Assembly: GCA_019416455.1 (NCBI GenBank)
Contig: DXXG01000010.1
Location: forward strand, 89,533 to 153,532
DNA from: Clostridiales bacterium
GTDB taxonomy: Bacteria > Bacillota > Clostridia > Oscillospirales > Acutalibacteraceae
Reading direction: 5' to 3'
DNA: 64,000 bases
The notes beneath the pieces are model-generated. The model did no database searches and was not told the origin of the DNA. It worked only from the letters and a program-made list of their open reading frames with translations. The translations under genes were made by a program, and so were the position numbers. Shown here piece by piece: positions 34,356 to 41,860 of the stretch. The stretch's first letter is position 1, and every line of letters starts with the position of its first letter.

Positions 34356-35198
34356 TTAAAGCGTTTTTTGGCCCATCCATTGGCTCTGGTTGACCTGAAA
34401 TCCCAGTTTCTGGTACCAGTCCACAAGGGCAACGTACAGCAGCTCCACAGACCCGCTGCCTTGACTTTGCAGCCATTTGATCCCTTCCAGGACCATCTGC
34501 ATGCCGATGCCTTTTTCCCGAGCTTCTTTCACCACGCCTACGCAGCCGATGGACCCCACTTTTTCCGAAGAAGGAATGAACCGTCCGCCTTCCGGGTCCA
34601 CCATTTCAAATCCAACGATCTTTCCATCCAGGTCTGCAGCCAGTACAAGACCATGATAGTCGTGGAAGCAGTCCAGCCAGTAGTGCTGAGCGTTTTCCAC
34701 TGCTTCCAGAAGCTGCGGTGTGTCCTGTTCTTCCAGCAGCCGGAAGGTAAGTCCTTGGGGAGCAGGGGGGATGGGAAACGCTTGGGGATCATACCCGTGA
34801 AGGGGCAAAAGCATGTTGACACTGGTCCACTCCGCGGAGTAGCCACGATGCTCGAAGAAGGGAACAGCTTCTGGGTTTTCCAGAGGCACTCCTTGGAGCA
34901 AGTACCACCGTGCTTGGCCCAGGACTATGTTTTTGCCGCCGTTCTTTCGAATGTGTTCCTCAGATTTGGCAAGCAGGCTGCTGCCGATTCCTTGTCGACG
35001 GAAAGATTCTTTCACGCACAGCAGCGGGATAGAATTGCCGTGGATCATGGAAAAGCCCACGAGTTCACCGTTTTTGCGCTCTTGGAACAAGGTGGCTTTT
35101 TCCGGTTTTAACAGGTTGTAAAACCATTCTTCTTTAATGGGGTATTGGGGGAAACATTCCAGATAGAGCTGGTACAGCTCTTTGAATTCGTTGGCCAT
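34356..35198 (-). CDS. GNAT-family N-acetyltransferase with two acetyltransferase-like halves
   Basis: 280 residues. The first half has the acetyl-CoA motif LLCVKESFRRQGIGSSLL (about 60-77) and FFEHRGYSAEW. The second half has VGVVKEAREKGIGMQMVLEGI (about 222-242) and LVDWYQKLGFQVN. Tandem GNAT domains are found in several acyl-CoA-dependent enzymes; the substrate is unknown. AAAGGAG precedes the ATG. It has a structured leader upstream. Confidence 0.85.
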   Translation of the reverse strand: MANEFKELYQLYLECFPQYPIKEEWFYNLLKPEKATLFQERKNGELVGFSMIHGNSIPLLCVKESFRRQGIGSSLLAKSEEHIRKNGGKNIVLGQARWYLLQGVPLENPEAVPFFEHRGYSAEWTSVNMLLPLHGYDPQAFPIPPAPQGLTFRLLEEQDTPQLLEAVENAQHYWLDCFHDYHGLVLAADLDGKIVGFEMVDPEGGRFIPSSEKVGSIGCVGVVKEAREKGIGMQMVLEGIKWLQSQGSGSVELLYVALVDWYQKLGFQVNQSQWMGQKTL

Positions 35199-35230
35199 GG
35201 CCGAACGCTCCTTTTTGAAATTTGGTTCTT

Positions 35231-35307
35231 ACACCTACGATGGGCAGGCCGTGTCCTAGGCGGCGGGCTTCGCTCACGCCGCTGTATAGGTGCTTGCGGA
35301 TATTATA
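35231..35307 (-). promoter_or_regulatory. Promoter (-10) and structured leader of the GNAT gene
   Basis: On the minus strand TGGTATAAT (35302-35307 plus extension). The transcript can form a closing stem CACCTA/TAGGTG around GCGGCG/CGCCGC, a multi-branch layout. No known riboswitch was recognised. Confidence 0.45.
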
Positions 35308-35365
35308 CCACAGCGCTCCATAGAAAAGAAACGGTTCTCCGCTAGTTCTTTTGCAAAAAGTAAGA

Positions 35366-35391
35366 GGGCCGCCGCGTATTCGCGACAGCCC
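35366..35391 (-). terminator. Terminator of the ECF sigma/anti-sigma operon
   Basis: Minus strand GGGCTGTCGCG-AATA-CGCGGCGGCCC (11 pairs, two G-U), then TCTTACTTTTT, just after the anti-sigma stop. Confidence 0.75.
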
Positions 35392-35400
35392 ATCGGAGCT

Positions 35401-36369
35401 TTAAGAATTGCCTTGTTTCCCGTACTGACGTCCTCCGCCTTGACCTTGTCCTTTTCCGCCGGAGCCCTGTCCATTTCCAGAACCGTTGCCTGTTCCGGTG
35501 CCTTGGCCCATCCCAGAGCCTTGACCGTTTCCAGCGCCGTTTCCTTGCCCCATACCGGAACCTTGACCGTTCCCTTGACCCATACCGAGGCCTTGGCCAT
35601 TCCCGGCGCCGTTTCCTTGCCCCTTGCCGGCCCCTTGGCCGTTTCCATTCCCCTGATGGGAAGAACTTTCCTCCGAGCCGGAAGAGGTCTCCTCTTCGCC
35701 TTGCAGCTGTTCCAGATAATCCCGCAGCTGACGCATGGTCATGTTGTTGGCTTCCTCAGGAGAAAGCTGGGTAGTATATTGGGTGATCTCCGCGTAAACC
35801 TTGTACTTTCCATAGGACAGTCCAAGGGAGTGGGCTTCTTCCACTTCATCCGAGGTTACACCGTAGCAGTAGGTGTTTTCCTGGTGGGCGGTGCACTGGC
35901 TCACGTACTCCAAAATGGCTTCGCCCTGGACTTCGTCGATCTCTACCACAGCAACGGAGAGCAATTCTTCTCTGGCAAGGCATTGGGTGATGGTATCACT
36001 TTCCAGGATCTCTTCTACGGCGTCCTGATAATCCTGATACAGCACGTCAAGAGTCTCCGCGAAAGCTACTCCGTCCTCGTTGTAACCGTCCACAGCCACA
36101 ACCTTGTCAAAGCGGTTGACACTCAGCTCAATGGAAGGATTCACGTCGATACTGATGATAGAGGTGGGGGAGAAGTACAGATGATGTCCTCCCACCAACG
36201 CTAGGCATACTACCAGACAGGCAGCCACAGTGTAGGCCATTTTCCAACCCAGGGAGCGCTGCTTTTTCTGTCTTTTTTCAAGCTCCTCCAACACGAACCG
36301 CCGGGTGTTGTCTTTCAGCGTTTCATCCGCGTGGATGGAATCAAAAGCCTCTCGAATGTCAGGACGCAT
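35401..36369 (-). CDS. RsgI-like anti-sigma factor with Gly/Asn/Gln-rich extracellular tail
   Basis: 322 residues. Residues 1-45 are a cytosolic sigma-binding region (MRPDIREAFDSIHADETLK); one membrane helix spans about 48-66. Outside lies an RsgI-type domain with SIISIDVNPSIELSVN and VAVDGYNEDG (about 75-110). From about 220 on it is a low-complexity GNGQG/GMGQG tail of roughly 100 residues. It overlaps the sigma gene by 11 bases. GGGAGGTGAG precedes the ATG. The tail has the same GNGQG composition as the secreted repeat protein that heads the operon. Confidence 0.85.
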   Translation of the reverse strand: MRPDIREAFDSIHADETLKDNTRRFVLEELEKRQKKQRSLGWKMAYTVAACLVVCLALVGGHHLYFSPTSIISIDVNPSIELSVNRFDKVVAVDGYNEDGVAFAETLDVLYQDYQDAVEEILESDTITQCLAREELLSVAVVEIDEVQGEAILEYVSQCTAHQENTYCYGVTSDEVEEAHSLGLSYGKYKVYAEITQYTTQLSPEEANNMTMRQLRDYLEQLQGEEETSSGSEESSSHQGNGNGQGAGKGQGNGAGNGQGLGMGQGNGQGSGMGQGNGAGNGQGSGMGQGTGTGNGSGNGQGSGGKGQGQGGGRQYGKQGNS

Positions 36370-36844
36370 CGTACTCACCTCCCAGGTCATTTTTCAGCAG
36401 CTGCCGTGCCCGCGTCAGCAGAGTGTAGATCGTGTTCACGTTCTTGTTCAGCAGTTTCCCGATCTGAGGCGCTGTGTAGCCTTCATAATAGTGGAGATAG
36501 ACCACTCTTCGGTACTTTTCCGGCAGCTTCAAGACCGCTTGGAGCACTTCGCTCCGTTGGTCCTCCGGGTCTATGGCCTGCTCCACCACTTGATCCAAGG
36601 GAACCATGTGGTTCCTGAAAAAGCTTTTTAATAGGTCTTTGCAGGCGTTCATGGTGACCCGGATGAACCAAGCTTTTTCGTGTTCCGGATTTTCAAACAC
36701 AGCGGAGCTCAGGGCGTACTTCAAAAACACGTTTTGAAATATGTCCTCGGTATCCGCGCTATTTTTCAAATGCACCAAGCAGATCCGTTTCACTGTGTCG
36801 GAATACCGCTGGATCGCTCTGGTTACCTCTTCTTCGCTCCGCAT
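36359..36844 (-). CDS. ECF RNA polymerase sigma factor
   Basis: 161 residues. Region 2: SDTVKRICLVHLKNSADTEDIFQNVFLKY. Region 4: LPEKYRRVVYLHYYEGYTAPQIGKLLNKNVNTIYTLL is spread over residues about 107-145. No region 3, as in ECF factors. ATG at 36844 is preferred over TTG three codons earlier because AGGA lies 10 bases before the ATG and only one base before the TTG. It follows the repeat-protein gene by 34 bases and is coupled to the anti-sigma gene. Confidence 0.9.
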   Translation of the reverse strand: MRSEEEVTRAIQRYSDTVKRICLVHLKNSADTEDIFQNVFLKYALSSAVFENPEHEKAWFIRVTMNACKDLLKSFFRNHMVPLDQVVEQAIDPEDQRSEVLQAVLKLPEKYRRVVYLHYYEGYTAPQIGKLLNKNVNTIYTLLTRARQLLKNDLGGEYDAS

Positions 36845-36878
36845 TGAAAACAAATCCTATCTTTTATATGTCTTGATA

Positions 36879-37340
36879 TTACCAATTCCGGCCCATGCGA
36901 CGGCCGTTACCGTTGCCATTGCCATTGCCGTTACCCTGACCGTTACCATTGCCCTGGCCCTTGCCAGCTCCGGTCCAGTTGTCACATACGCCGTCGCCGT
37001 CCTCGTCTACGAAGCCCTGACCGTTGCCATTGCCATGGCCCTTGCCGGTACCAGTCCAGTTGTCGCACACACCGTCGCCGTCTTCGTCCACAAATCCCTG
37101 GCAGTTACCGTTACCCTGGCCTTTGCCGGTACCGGTCCAGTTGTCGCACACACCGTCGCCGTCTTCGTCCACAAAGCCCTGGCCGTTGCCGTTGCCCTGA
37201 CCATTACCGGTGCCGGTCCAGTTGTCACATACACCGTCGGAGTTGTTGTCCACAAACCTGGGACCAGCTGCGAAGGCACTGACTGTGCCCACGGTGAGGA
37301 CCAATGCTGCTGCCATGATAGTTGCTACGATTTTTTTCAT
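36879..37340 (-). CDS. Secreted FVDxDGDGVCDN / GNGQG repeat protein
   Basis: 153 residues. Residues 1-25 form a signal peptide (KKIVATIMAAALVLTV, cleavage near AFAA). Four repeats of about 27 residues follow: FVDEDGDGVCDNWTGTGKGQ then GNGNGQG. The acidic DxDxDG stretch resembles a calcium-binding loop of the EF-hand/dockerin/thrombospondin type-3 kind, and each repeat has one Cys. The end is a GNGNGN run with basic residues. AGGAGGT precedes the ATG. First in the operon with ECF sigma and RsgI-like anti-sigma. Confidence 0.85.
   Translation of the reverse strand: MKKIVATIMAAALVLTVGTVSAFAAGPRFVDNNSDGVCDNWTGTGNGQGNGNGQGFVDEDGDGVCDNWTGTGKGQGNGNCQGFVDEDGDGVCDNWTGTGKGHGNGNGQGFVDEDGDGVCDNWTGAGKGQGNGNGQGNGNGNGNGNGRRMGRNW
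36935..37256 (-). repeat. Four tandem repeats of about 81 bases
   Basis: In-frame units coding for the FVDxDGDGVCDNWTG-GNGQG module; near-identical at DNA level in the last three units. Confidence 0.8.
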
Positions 37341-37465
37341 AATGAATTACCTCCTGTGAGTTGTTGGCTCTTTTTGAGCGCTTTCACCTACAATACGATC
37401 CAGAGAGGCAGATCCATTCAAGAATGGAAAAAATTTTTAAAAAAAGTTGGAAATGGAAAAATGAA

Positions 37466-37502
37466 AAAGAAAAAACGCACCTCGTATAAACGAAGTGCGT
37501 TT
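37466..37502 (-). terminator. Terminator of tRNA-Pro
   Basis: Minus strand AAACGCAC / GTGCGTTT arms, then a T-rich tail. Confidence 0.85.
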
Positions 37503-37504
37503 CA

Positions 37505-37580
37505 TGGTCCGAGTGGCGAGACTTGAACTCACGGCCTCTTGACCCCCAGTCAAGCGCGCTACCAACTGCGCCACACCCGG
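37505..37580 (-). tRNA. tRNA-Pro (anticodon GGG), CCA encoded
   Basis: 76 bases. Acceptor CCGGGTG/CACTCGG (one G-U), anticodon stem CTTGA/TCAAG closing loop CTGGGGG, giving anticodon GGG for CCC. T loop GTTCAAGTC. CCA encoded at 37505-37507. Confidence 0.95.
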
Positions 37581-37676
37581 ACAACGTGGTCTATTATAAG
37601 CGATAAATTTGAAAAATGCAACCCCTTTTTTCAAATTTTTCAAAATTTTTTTCGCGGGGCAAATTTATCCCCCTTG

Positions 37677-37705
37677 TTGACGTGAAACAGTCTCTATGAT
37701 ACGAT
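37677..37705 (+). promoter_or_regulatory. Promoter of the metallophosphoesterase gene
   Basis: TTGACG, 17-base spacer, TACGAT with TGA extension, 37 bases before the start. Confidence 0.7.
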
Positions 37706-37741
37706 GACTGTGGGGATATCATATATAGGAAAGGAGAAACC

Positions 37742-38614
37742 ATGGAGCGTTTAACGCATAAAAGAAAACTTTGTCTCTTATGGGGAGGTTTGGCCCTCCT
37801 GTTTTTGGTGCTTACTGCATGGTTGTTGTGGGGAAATACCGCGCTGATGGTCACTGAGATCCAGCTGGATCTCCTTCCGGGAGAAGAAGATTACGTGATC
37901 GCGCAGGTCTCGGATTTTCACAACAGTGAATTTGGGGAGGGGAATCGTCGGCTTCTCTCTTTGCTGGAGGAGATCTCTCCCGATGCTATTGCCGTGACAG
38001 GGGACCTTATCGACCGTCCAACCCGGGATTCGGCCGCGCTGGATTTTATGAGACAGGCTCCTCAGATCGCGCCGGTATATTTTGTAACGGGGAATCATGA
38101 AGCCTGGATCTATGACGCTTATCCGGATCTTGACGCCAAACTGAAGGAACGTGGGATCACGATCCTGCAAAATGAGACAGTGGATCTGGAAAGCGTTCCC
38201 ATTGAGCTGATCGGCTTAGATGATCCGGCGGTTGACCAGCGGGACGACCCGGACGCGTCGCCTGAAACCATCCTGACCAATCATTTGGAGCAGCTGGTGC
38301 CCTTTAAAGGAGAGGACAGTGATGACAAAGTCCGCATCCTTTTGGCCCACCGGCCCGAATATATTGAGATCTATGAGCAGTTCGACATCGACTTGGTGCT
38401 CAGCGGCCATGCTCATGGAGGCCAGGTGCGCTTGCCCTTTATAGGAGGTCTTTATGCGGACGGCCAAGGGTATTTTCCGAAATATGACAGCGGGCTGTAC
38501 CACGGTTCCGATGGAGAAGGGGACACCCTGATGGTGGTGAGCCGGGGCCTTGGAAACAGTATGCCTCTGCGGGTCAACAACCGCCCGGAGGTAGTTGTGG
38601 TCCGCTTGACGTAA
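37742..38614 (+). CDS. Membrane-anchored metallophosphoesterase (YkuE-like)
   Basis: 290 residues. One N-terminal membrane helix (about 11-35), so the catalytic domain is outside. Metal-binding motifs in order: VSDFHNSEFG, AVTGDLIDR, TGNHEAW, and LSGHAHGGQVRLP. These match the calcineurin-like group that includes YkuE and lipid-A/undecaprenyl-linked phosphatases. Substrate not known; a cell-envelope lipid is plausible. AAAGGAG ribosome site. Confidence 0.87.
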   Translation: MERLTHKRKLCLLWGGLALLFLVLTAWLLWGNTALMVTEIQLDLLPGEEDYVIAQVSDFHNSEFGEGNRRLLSLLEEISPDAIAVTGDLIDRPTRDSAALDFMRQAPQIAPVYFVTGNHEAWIYDAYPDLDAKLKERGITILQNETVDLESVPIELIGLDDPAVDQRDDPDASPETILTNHLEQLVPFKGEDSDDKVRILLAHRPEYIEIYEQFDIDLVLSGHAHGGQVRLPFIGGLYADGQGYFPKYDSGLYHGSDGEGDTLMVVSRGLGNSMPLRVNNRPEVVVVRLT

Positions 38615-38623
38615 ATAGGGAGA

Positions 38624-38953
38624 CTACAAGGCTCCCTCAAATTCCATCTCAGGCTGCCATAGGCAGCACTTCAGATCCACTCGTCCATCTGGGAGGAAGG
38701 GGATGCATTCCTGTTCCAGCAATTTTCTCTGTACGTCTTTTCCACCAAAAGCCTGATCGCAGCACAGGGAGCCATCCCGGTACAGGACCCGGTGACAGGG
38801 AAGGCCTGCCGGAGCTTTGGCTAAAGCCGCCCCCACGATCCGGGCTGACCGAGGGCTTCCTGCCAGCAGGGCAAGCTGTCCATAGGTGGAGACCTTCCCG
38901 GAAGGGATCAGGCTCACAAGATGATAGATCCGCTGAGGAAATGTCTGTTGCAT
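38624..38953 (-). CDS. Short MGMT-family methylated-DNA--protein-cysteine methyltransferase
   Basis: 109 residues, only the DNA-binding domain. IPSGKVSTYGQLA, SARIVGAALAKAP and the acceptor site GLPCHRVLYRDG are present. The Cys in PCHRV means it could accept alkyl groups; alkyltransferase-like (ATL) proteins of the same size have Trp there. Two Cys pairs near the C terminus (LCCDQ, KCCLW) are not typical. AGGAGGT precedes the ATG. Confidence 0.87.
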   Translation of the reverse strand: MQQTFPQRIYHLVSLIPSGKVSTYGQLALLAGSPRSARIVGAALAKAPAGLPCHRVLYRDGSLCCDQAFGGKDVQRKLLEQECIPFLPDGRVDLKCCLWQPEMEFEGAL

Positions 38954-39100
38954 CCTTTTGACCTCCTGAGTCGAACAGTGTTGACGGGAAAAGTATCATT
39001 TTCTAAAATCTATCACCAAAGAGGAGCCCCGTCAAGAGGCAGGAAAACAGGCAAAAAGCGGCCTAATAAAAAAGAAGGACAACATTCTCCCCTGTGGGAG

Positions 39101-39129
39101 TTGATTTTTCTTGCTTTGTCCAGTATAAT
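39101..39129 (+). promoter_or_regulatory. Promoter of fba
   Basis: TTGATT, 17-base spacer, TATAAT. Confidence 0.85.
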
Positions 39130-39169
39130 GAATCTAGTCAAAATTCTACCATTTTGGGAGGCACGCTAT

Positions 39170-40033
39170 ATGTTAGTTTCCGCAAAAGAAATGCTCGACA
39201 AGGCTAAGGCCGGCAAATATGCTGTTGGCCAGTTCAACATCAACAACCTGGAGTGGACCAAGGCTATCCTGCAGACCGCTCAGGAGCTGAACTCTCCTGT
39301 TATCCTGGGTGTATCCGAGGGTGCCGGCAAGTATATGTGCGGCTTCAACACCATCACTGGTATGGTGAAGGGCATGATCGAGACCCTGAACATCACTGTT
39401 CCCGTGGCTCTGCATCTGGACCACGGCTCCTATGATGCCGCTCTGAAGGCCATGGACGACGGTTTCTCTTCCGTCATGTTCGACGGCTCTCACTATGGAA
39501 TCGAGGAAAACATCGAAAAGACCAAGGAGATCATCCGCATCGCTTCTGAGAAGGGTGTTTCCGTGGAAGCTGAAGTCGGCGCTATCGGCGGCGAAGAAGA
39601 CGGCGTTATCGGCGGCGGCGAAGTGGCCGATCCCGAAGAGTGCAAGATGATCGCTGATCTGGGCGTGGACATGCTGGCTGCTGGTATCGGCAACATCCAT
39701 GGCGTGTATCCCGAAAACTGGCAGGGCCTGAACTTCGACGTGCTGGCCAAGATCCAGGAAAAGACCGGCACCATGCCTCTGGTTCTGCACGGCGGCACCG
39801 GCATCCCCGCTGAGATGGTGAAGAAGGCTATCTCCCTGGGCGTGTCCAAGGTGAACGTGAACACCGAATGCCAGCTGGCTTTCTCCGCCGCTGTTCGGAA
39901 GTACATCGAGGAAGGCAAGGACCTGCAGGGCAAGGGCTTTGACCCCCGCAAGCTGCTGGCTCCCGGCGTAGAGGCTATCAAGGAGACCGTGAAGGAAAAG
40001 ATGGAGCTGTTCGGTTCCGTTGGCAAGGCCTAA
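39170..40033 (+). CDS. fba: Class II fructose-1,6-bisphosphate aldolase
   Basis: Cleaves fructose-1,6-bisphosphate in glycolysis; zinc-dependent. 287 residues: GQFNINNLEW at the start, zinc ligands in ALHLDHGSYD (about 80) and EAEVGAIGGEEDG (about 133), HGVYP (about 178) and LVLHGGTGIP (about 205). GGGAGG before the ATG. Longer upstream in-frame starts precede the promoter. Codon use is highly biased, in keeping with strong expression. Confidence 0.96.
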   Translation: MLVSAKEMLDKAKAGKYAVGQFNINNLEWTKAILQTAQELNSPVILGVSEGAGKYMCGFNTITGMVKGMIETLNITVPVALHLDHGSYDAALKAMDDGFSSVMFDGSHYGIEENIEKTKEIIRIASEKGVSVEAEVGAIGGEEDGVIGGGEVADPEECKMIADLGVDMLAAGIGNIHGVYPENWQGLNFDVLAKIQEKTGTMPLVLHGGTGIPAEMVKKAISLGVSKVNVNTECQLAFSAAVRKYIEEGKDLQGKGFDPRKLLAPGVEAIKETVKEKMELFGSVGKA

Positions 40034-40068
40034 GGGTTTCCGGCCATCAAAAAATAGGATCATTTCTG

Positions 40069-40097
40069 GGACGGTACGGTTTTTCGTACCGTCCTTT
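40069..40097 (+). terminator. Terminator of fba
   Basis: GGACGGTACG / CGTACCGTCC stem; T-rich but interrupted tail. Confidence 0.8.
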
Positions 40098-40117
40098 CCT
40101 GTTTTTAGGTGATTTTC

Positions 40118-40146
40118 TTGTATTTTCCACAGACTTGTGGTATAAT
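40118..40146 (+). promoter_or_regulatory. Promoter of the pseudokinase gene
   Basis: TTGTAT, 17-base spacer, TATAAT with TGG extension. Confidence 0.8.
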
Positions 40147-40232
40147 CCAACTATCATTTTGTGCCCAGCCCCAGAAAGTTGGGATTGGGCGGGAAAAGCC
40201 GTTCGGAACTTGAGCGGAACGTGGAGGAAGAA

Positions 40233-41840
40233 ATGGACAGCAAGCTGTGCGCGAATTGTTTTGCCGACTTGGAAACCGCCAGCGGTCAGTGCCCCGATTG
40301 CGGCTGGGACAATCATAAGCCCCAGCCCCCGGAAGCTCTTGACTGCTTTACGGTTGTGGCTTCCCGTTACCAGGTTGGGCGGGTCAAGGCCATGAACGGC
40401 GAGGGGATCACTTACGCCGCTTTGGACCTTACCACAAGGAAACTGGTGGAGCTGCGGGAGTTTTTTCCCTTTTCTCTGGCGAACCGCAATAAAGATGACG
40501 GTACCGTTACCCCTGTTTCCGGACAGGAATCGGCTTTTGACCAGCATTTGGATGAGTTCATCGTTCTGGTGAAGAACGTGAGCCGTTTACGGGAAGTGTC
40601 TGTGGTCCACTCTGTGCTGGACCTGTTCGAGGAGAACTGTACCGCCTATGCCGTGTACGAATATGTTCCTTCCATCACTCTGCGACGGTATGTGGAAAAG
40701 GCAGGCGGTTCTGTTTCCTGGAATACTGCAAACCGTTTGCTTCAGCCGGTGATGTCCGCTTTGGGTCTGATGAATTCTTTGGGCATTTCCCATTTGGGCA
40801 TTTCCCCGGATTCCCTCCGGGTAACCCAGGACAATACTCTTTTGATCACAAATTTCTGCATCAAAGCGGCTCGGCGGGCAGGTACGGATTTGGAGCCTGA
40901 CCTGACCCTTGGATTTGCAGCGCTGGAGCAGTACAGTTCCAAGGCCCCTTGTGGAGAGATCAGCGACGTGTACGGTTTTGCCGCCACTCTGTTGTTCATG
41001 CTCACGGGCCAGGTGGCTCAGGAAGCGCCCCGGCGGCTGAAAGACCAGCGGTTGATGATTTCCAAAGAGGTGCTGCACGCGCTGCCACCTTTTGTGGTCA
41101 CCGCTATCGCCAACGCGTTGCAGGTTCGCCCGGATAAACGTACCACCAGCTTTGAACGGTTCAAAACAGAGCTGGCCGCGGCGCCCACCATAGTCAACGA
41201 GGTGGACCAGACCGAAGCCATCCGCCGTATTCCTCCTCTGGATCTGAGCATCCCTCAGGGACGGGGTCTGCCGCCTTTCGTGTGGCTCATCGGTTCTGGA
41301 ATCGTTACTTTTGTAGCGCTTATCATCGTTGCCTCCCTGTGGCTGGGAGAGCGGGGCATGTCCTTTGGAGATTTGACCCAGCTTTTGCCCGAGAGCGGTG
41401 TTTCTCAGGCAGTGGAAGAAGTACCTAATCTAGTCAACCAGAACTACGAGGAAGTCCTTGAAAAAGTGGAGAGCGGGGAGTATCCCTTCAAGGTGGAAGT
41501 TTCCGCCCAGGAGTTCAACGATACAGTGGCGGAGGGCTGCATCAGCAGTCAGAACCCCTTTGCGGGAGAGCCGCTCCCTGAGGACGGCACCGTGACGATT
41601 ACCGTCAGCCGGGGCAGTGCCAAGCGGACTCTGCCGGAGTATGACGGTGTCAGTTATGAGAGCCTTCAGCAGCTGCTCAGCGACAACGGCTTTGTTCCCA
41701 CCCGGGTGGACGAAGCCAGCGAAGATGTGGAGGCCGGTTACGTGCTCCGTTATCAGGATTATCAGGCCGGCGATTCCTTGGATTACGGCTCCACTGTCAC
41801 AGTGGTGGTCAGTTCTGGACCCGGTACAGCCGGGGAGTAA
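40233..41840 (+). CDS. Zinc-ribbon, protein-kinase-like (pseudokinase) membrane protein with two PASTA domains
   Basis: 535 residues. Zinc ribbon CANC...CPDC (Cys 6, 9, 20, 23), then a Ser/Thr-kinase-like fold (about 40-325). The catalytic residues are all replaced: the VAIK-type strand reads VELREFFP (Lys to Arg), the HRD loop reads SHLGISPDSL (Asp to Gly), and DFG reads TNFC (Asp to Asn). One membrane helix at about 350-370; outside, two PASTA-like domains (VPNLVNQNYEEVLEKV; LPEYDGVSYESLQQLL). PASTA kinases sense muropeptides/lipid II; this one probably only binds. GGAGGAAG before the ATG. A WYL regulator follows. Confidence 0.83.
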   Translation: MDSKLCANCFADLETASGQCPDCGWDNHKPQPPEALDCFTVVASRYQVGRVKAMNGEGITYAALDLTTRKLVELREFFPFSLANRNKDDGTVTPVSGQESAFDQHLDEFIVLVKNVSRLREVSVVHSVLDLFEENCTAYAVYEYVPSITLRRYVEKAGGSVSWNTANRLLQPVMSALGLMNSLGISHLGISPDSLRVTQDNTLLITNFCIKAARRAGTDLEPDLTLGFAALEQYSSKAPCGEISDVYGFAATLLFMLTGQVAQEAPRRLKDQRLMISKEVLHALPPFVVTAIANALQVRPDKRTTSFERFKTELAAAPTIVNEVDQTEAIRRIPPLDLSIPQGRGLPPFVWLIGSGIVTFVALIIVASLWLGERGMSFGDLTQLLPESGVSQAVEEVPNLVNQNYEEVLEKVESGEYPFKVEVSAQEFNDTVAEGCISSQNPFAGEPLPEDGTVTITVSRGSAKRTLPEYDGVSYESLQQLLSDNGFVPTRVDEASEDVEAGYVLRYQDYQAGDSLDYGSTVTVVVSSGPGTAGE

Positions 41841-41860
41841 AAAGGGAGGGGAGAGCGTTC

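Noticed and set aside
36935..37256. CRISPR array, considered because of regular repeats
   Set aside because: The repeats are in-frame coding units with no unique spacers and lie inside a signal-peptide protein.
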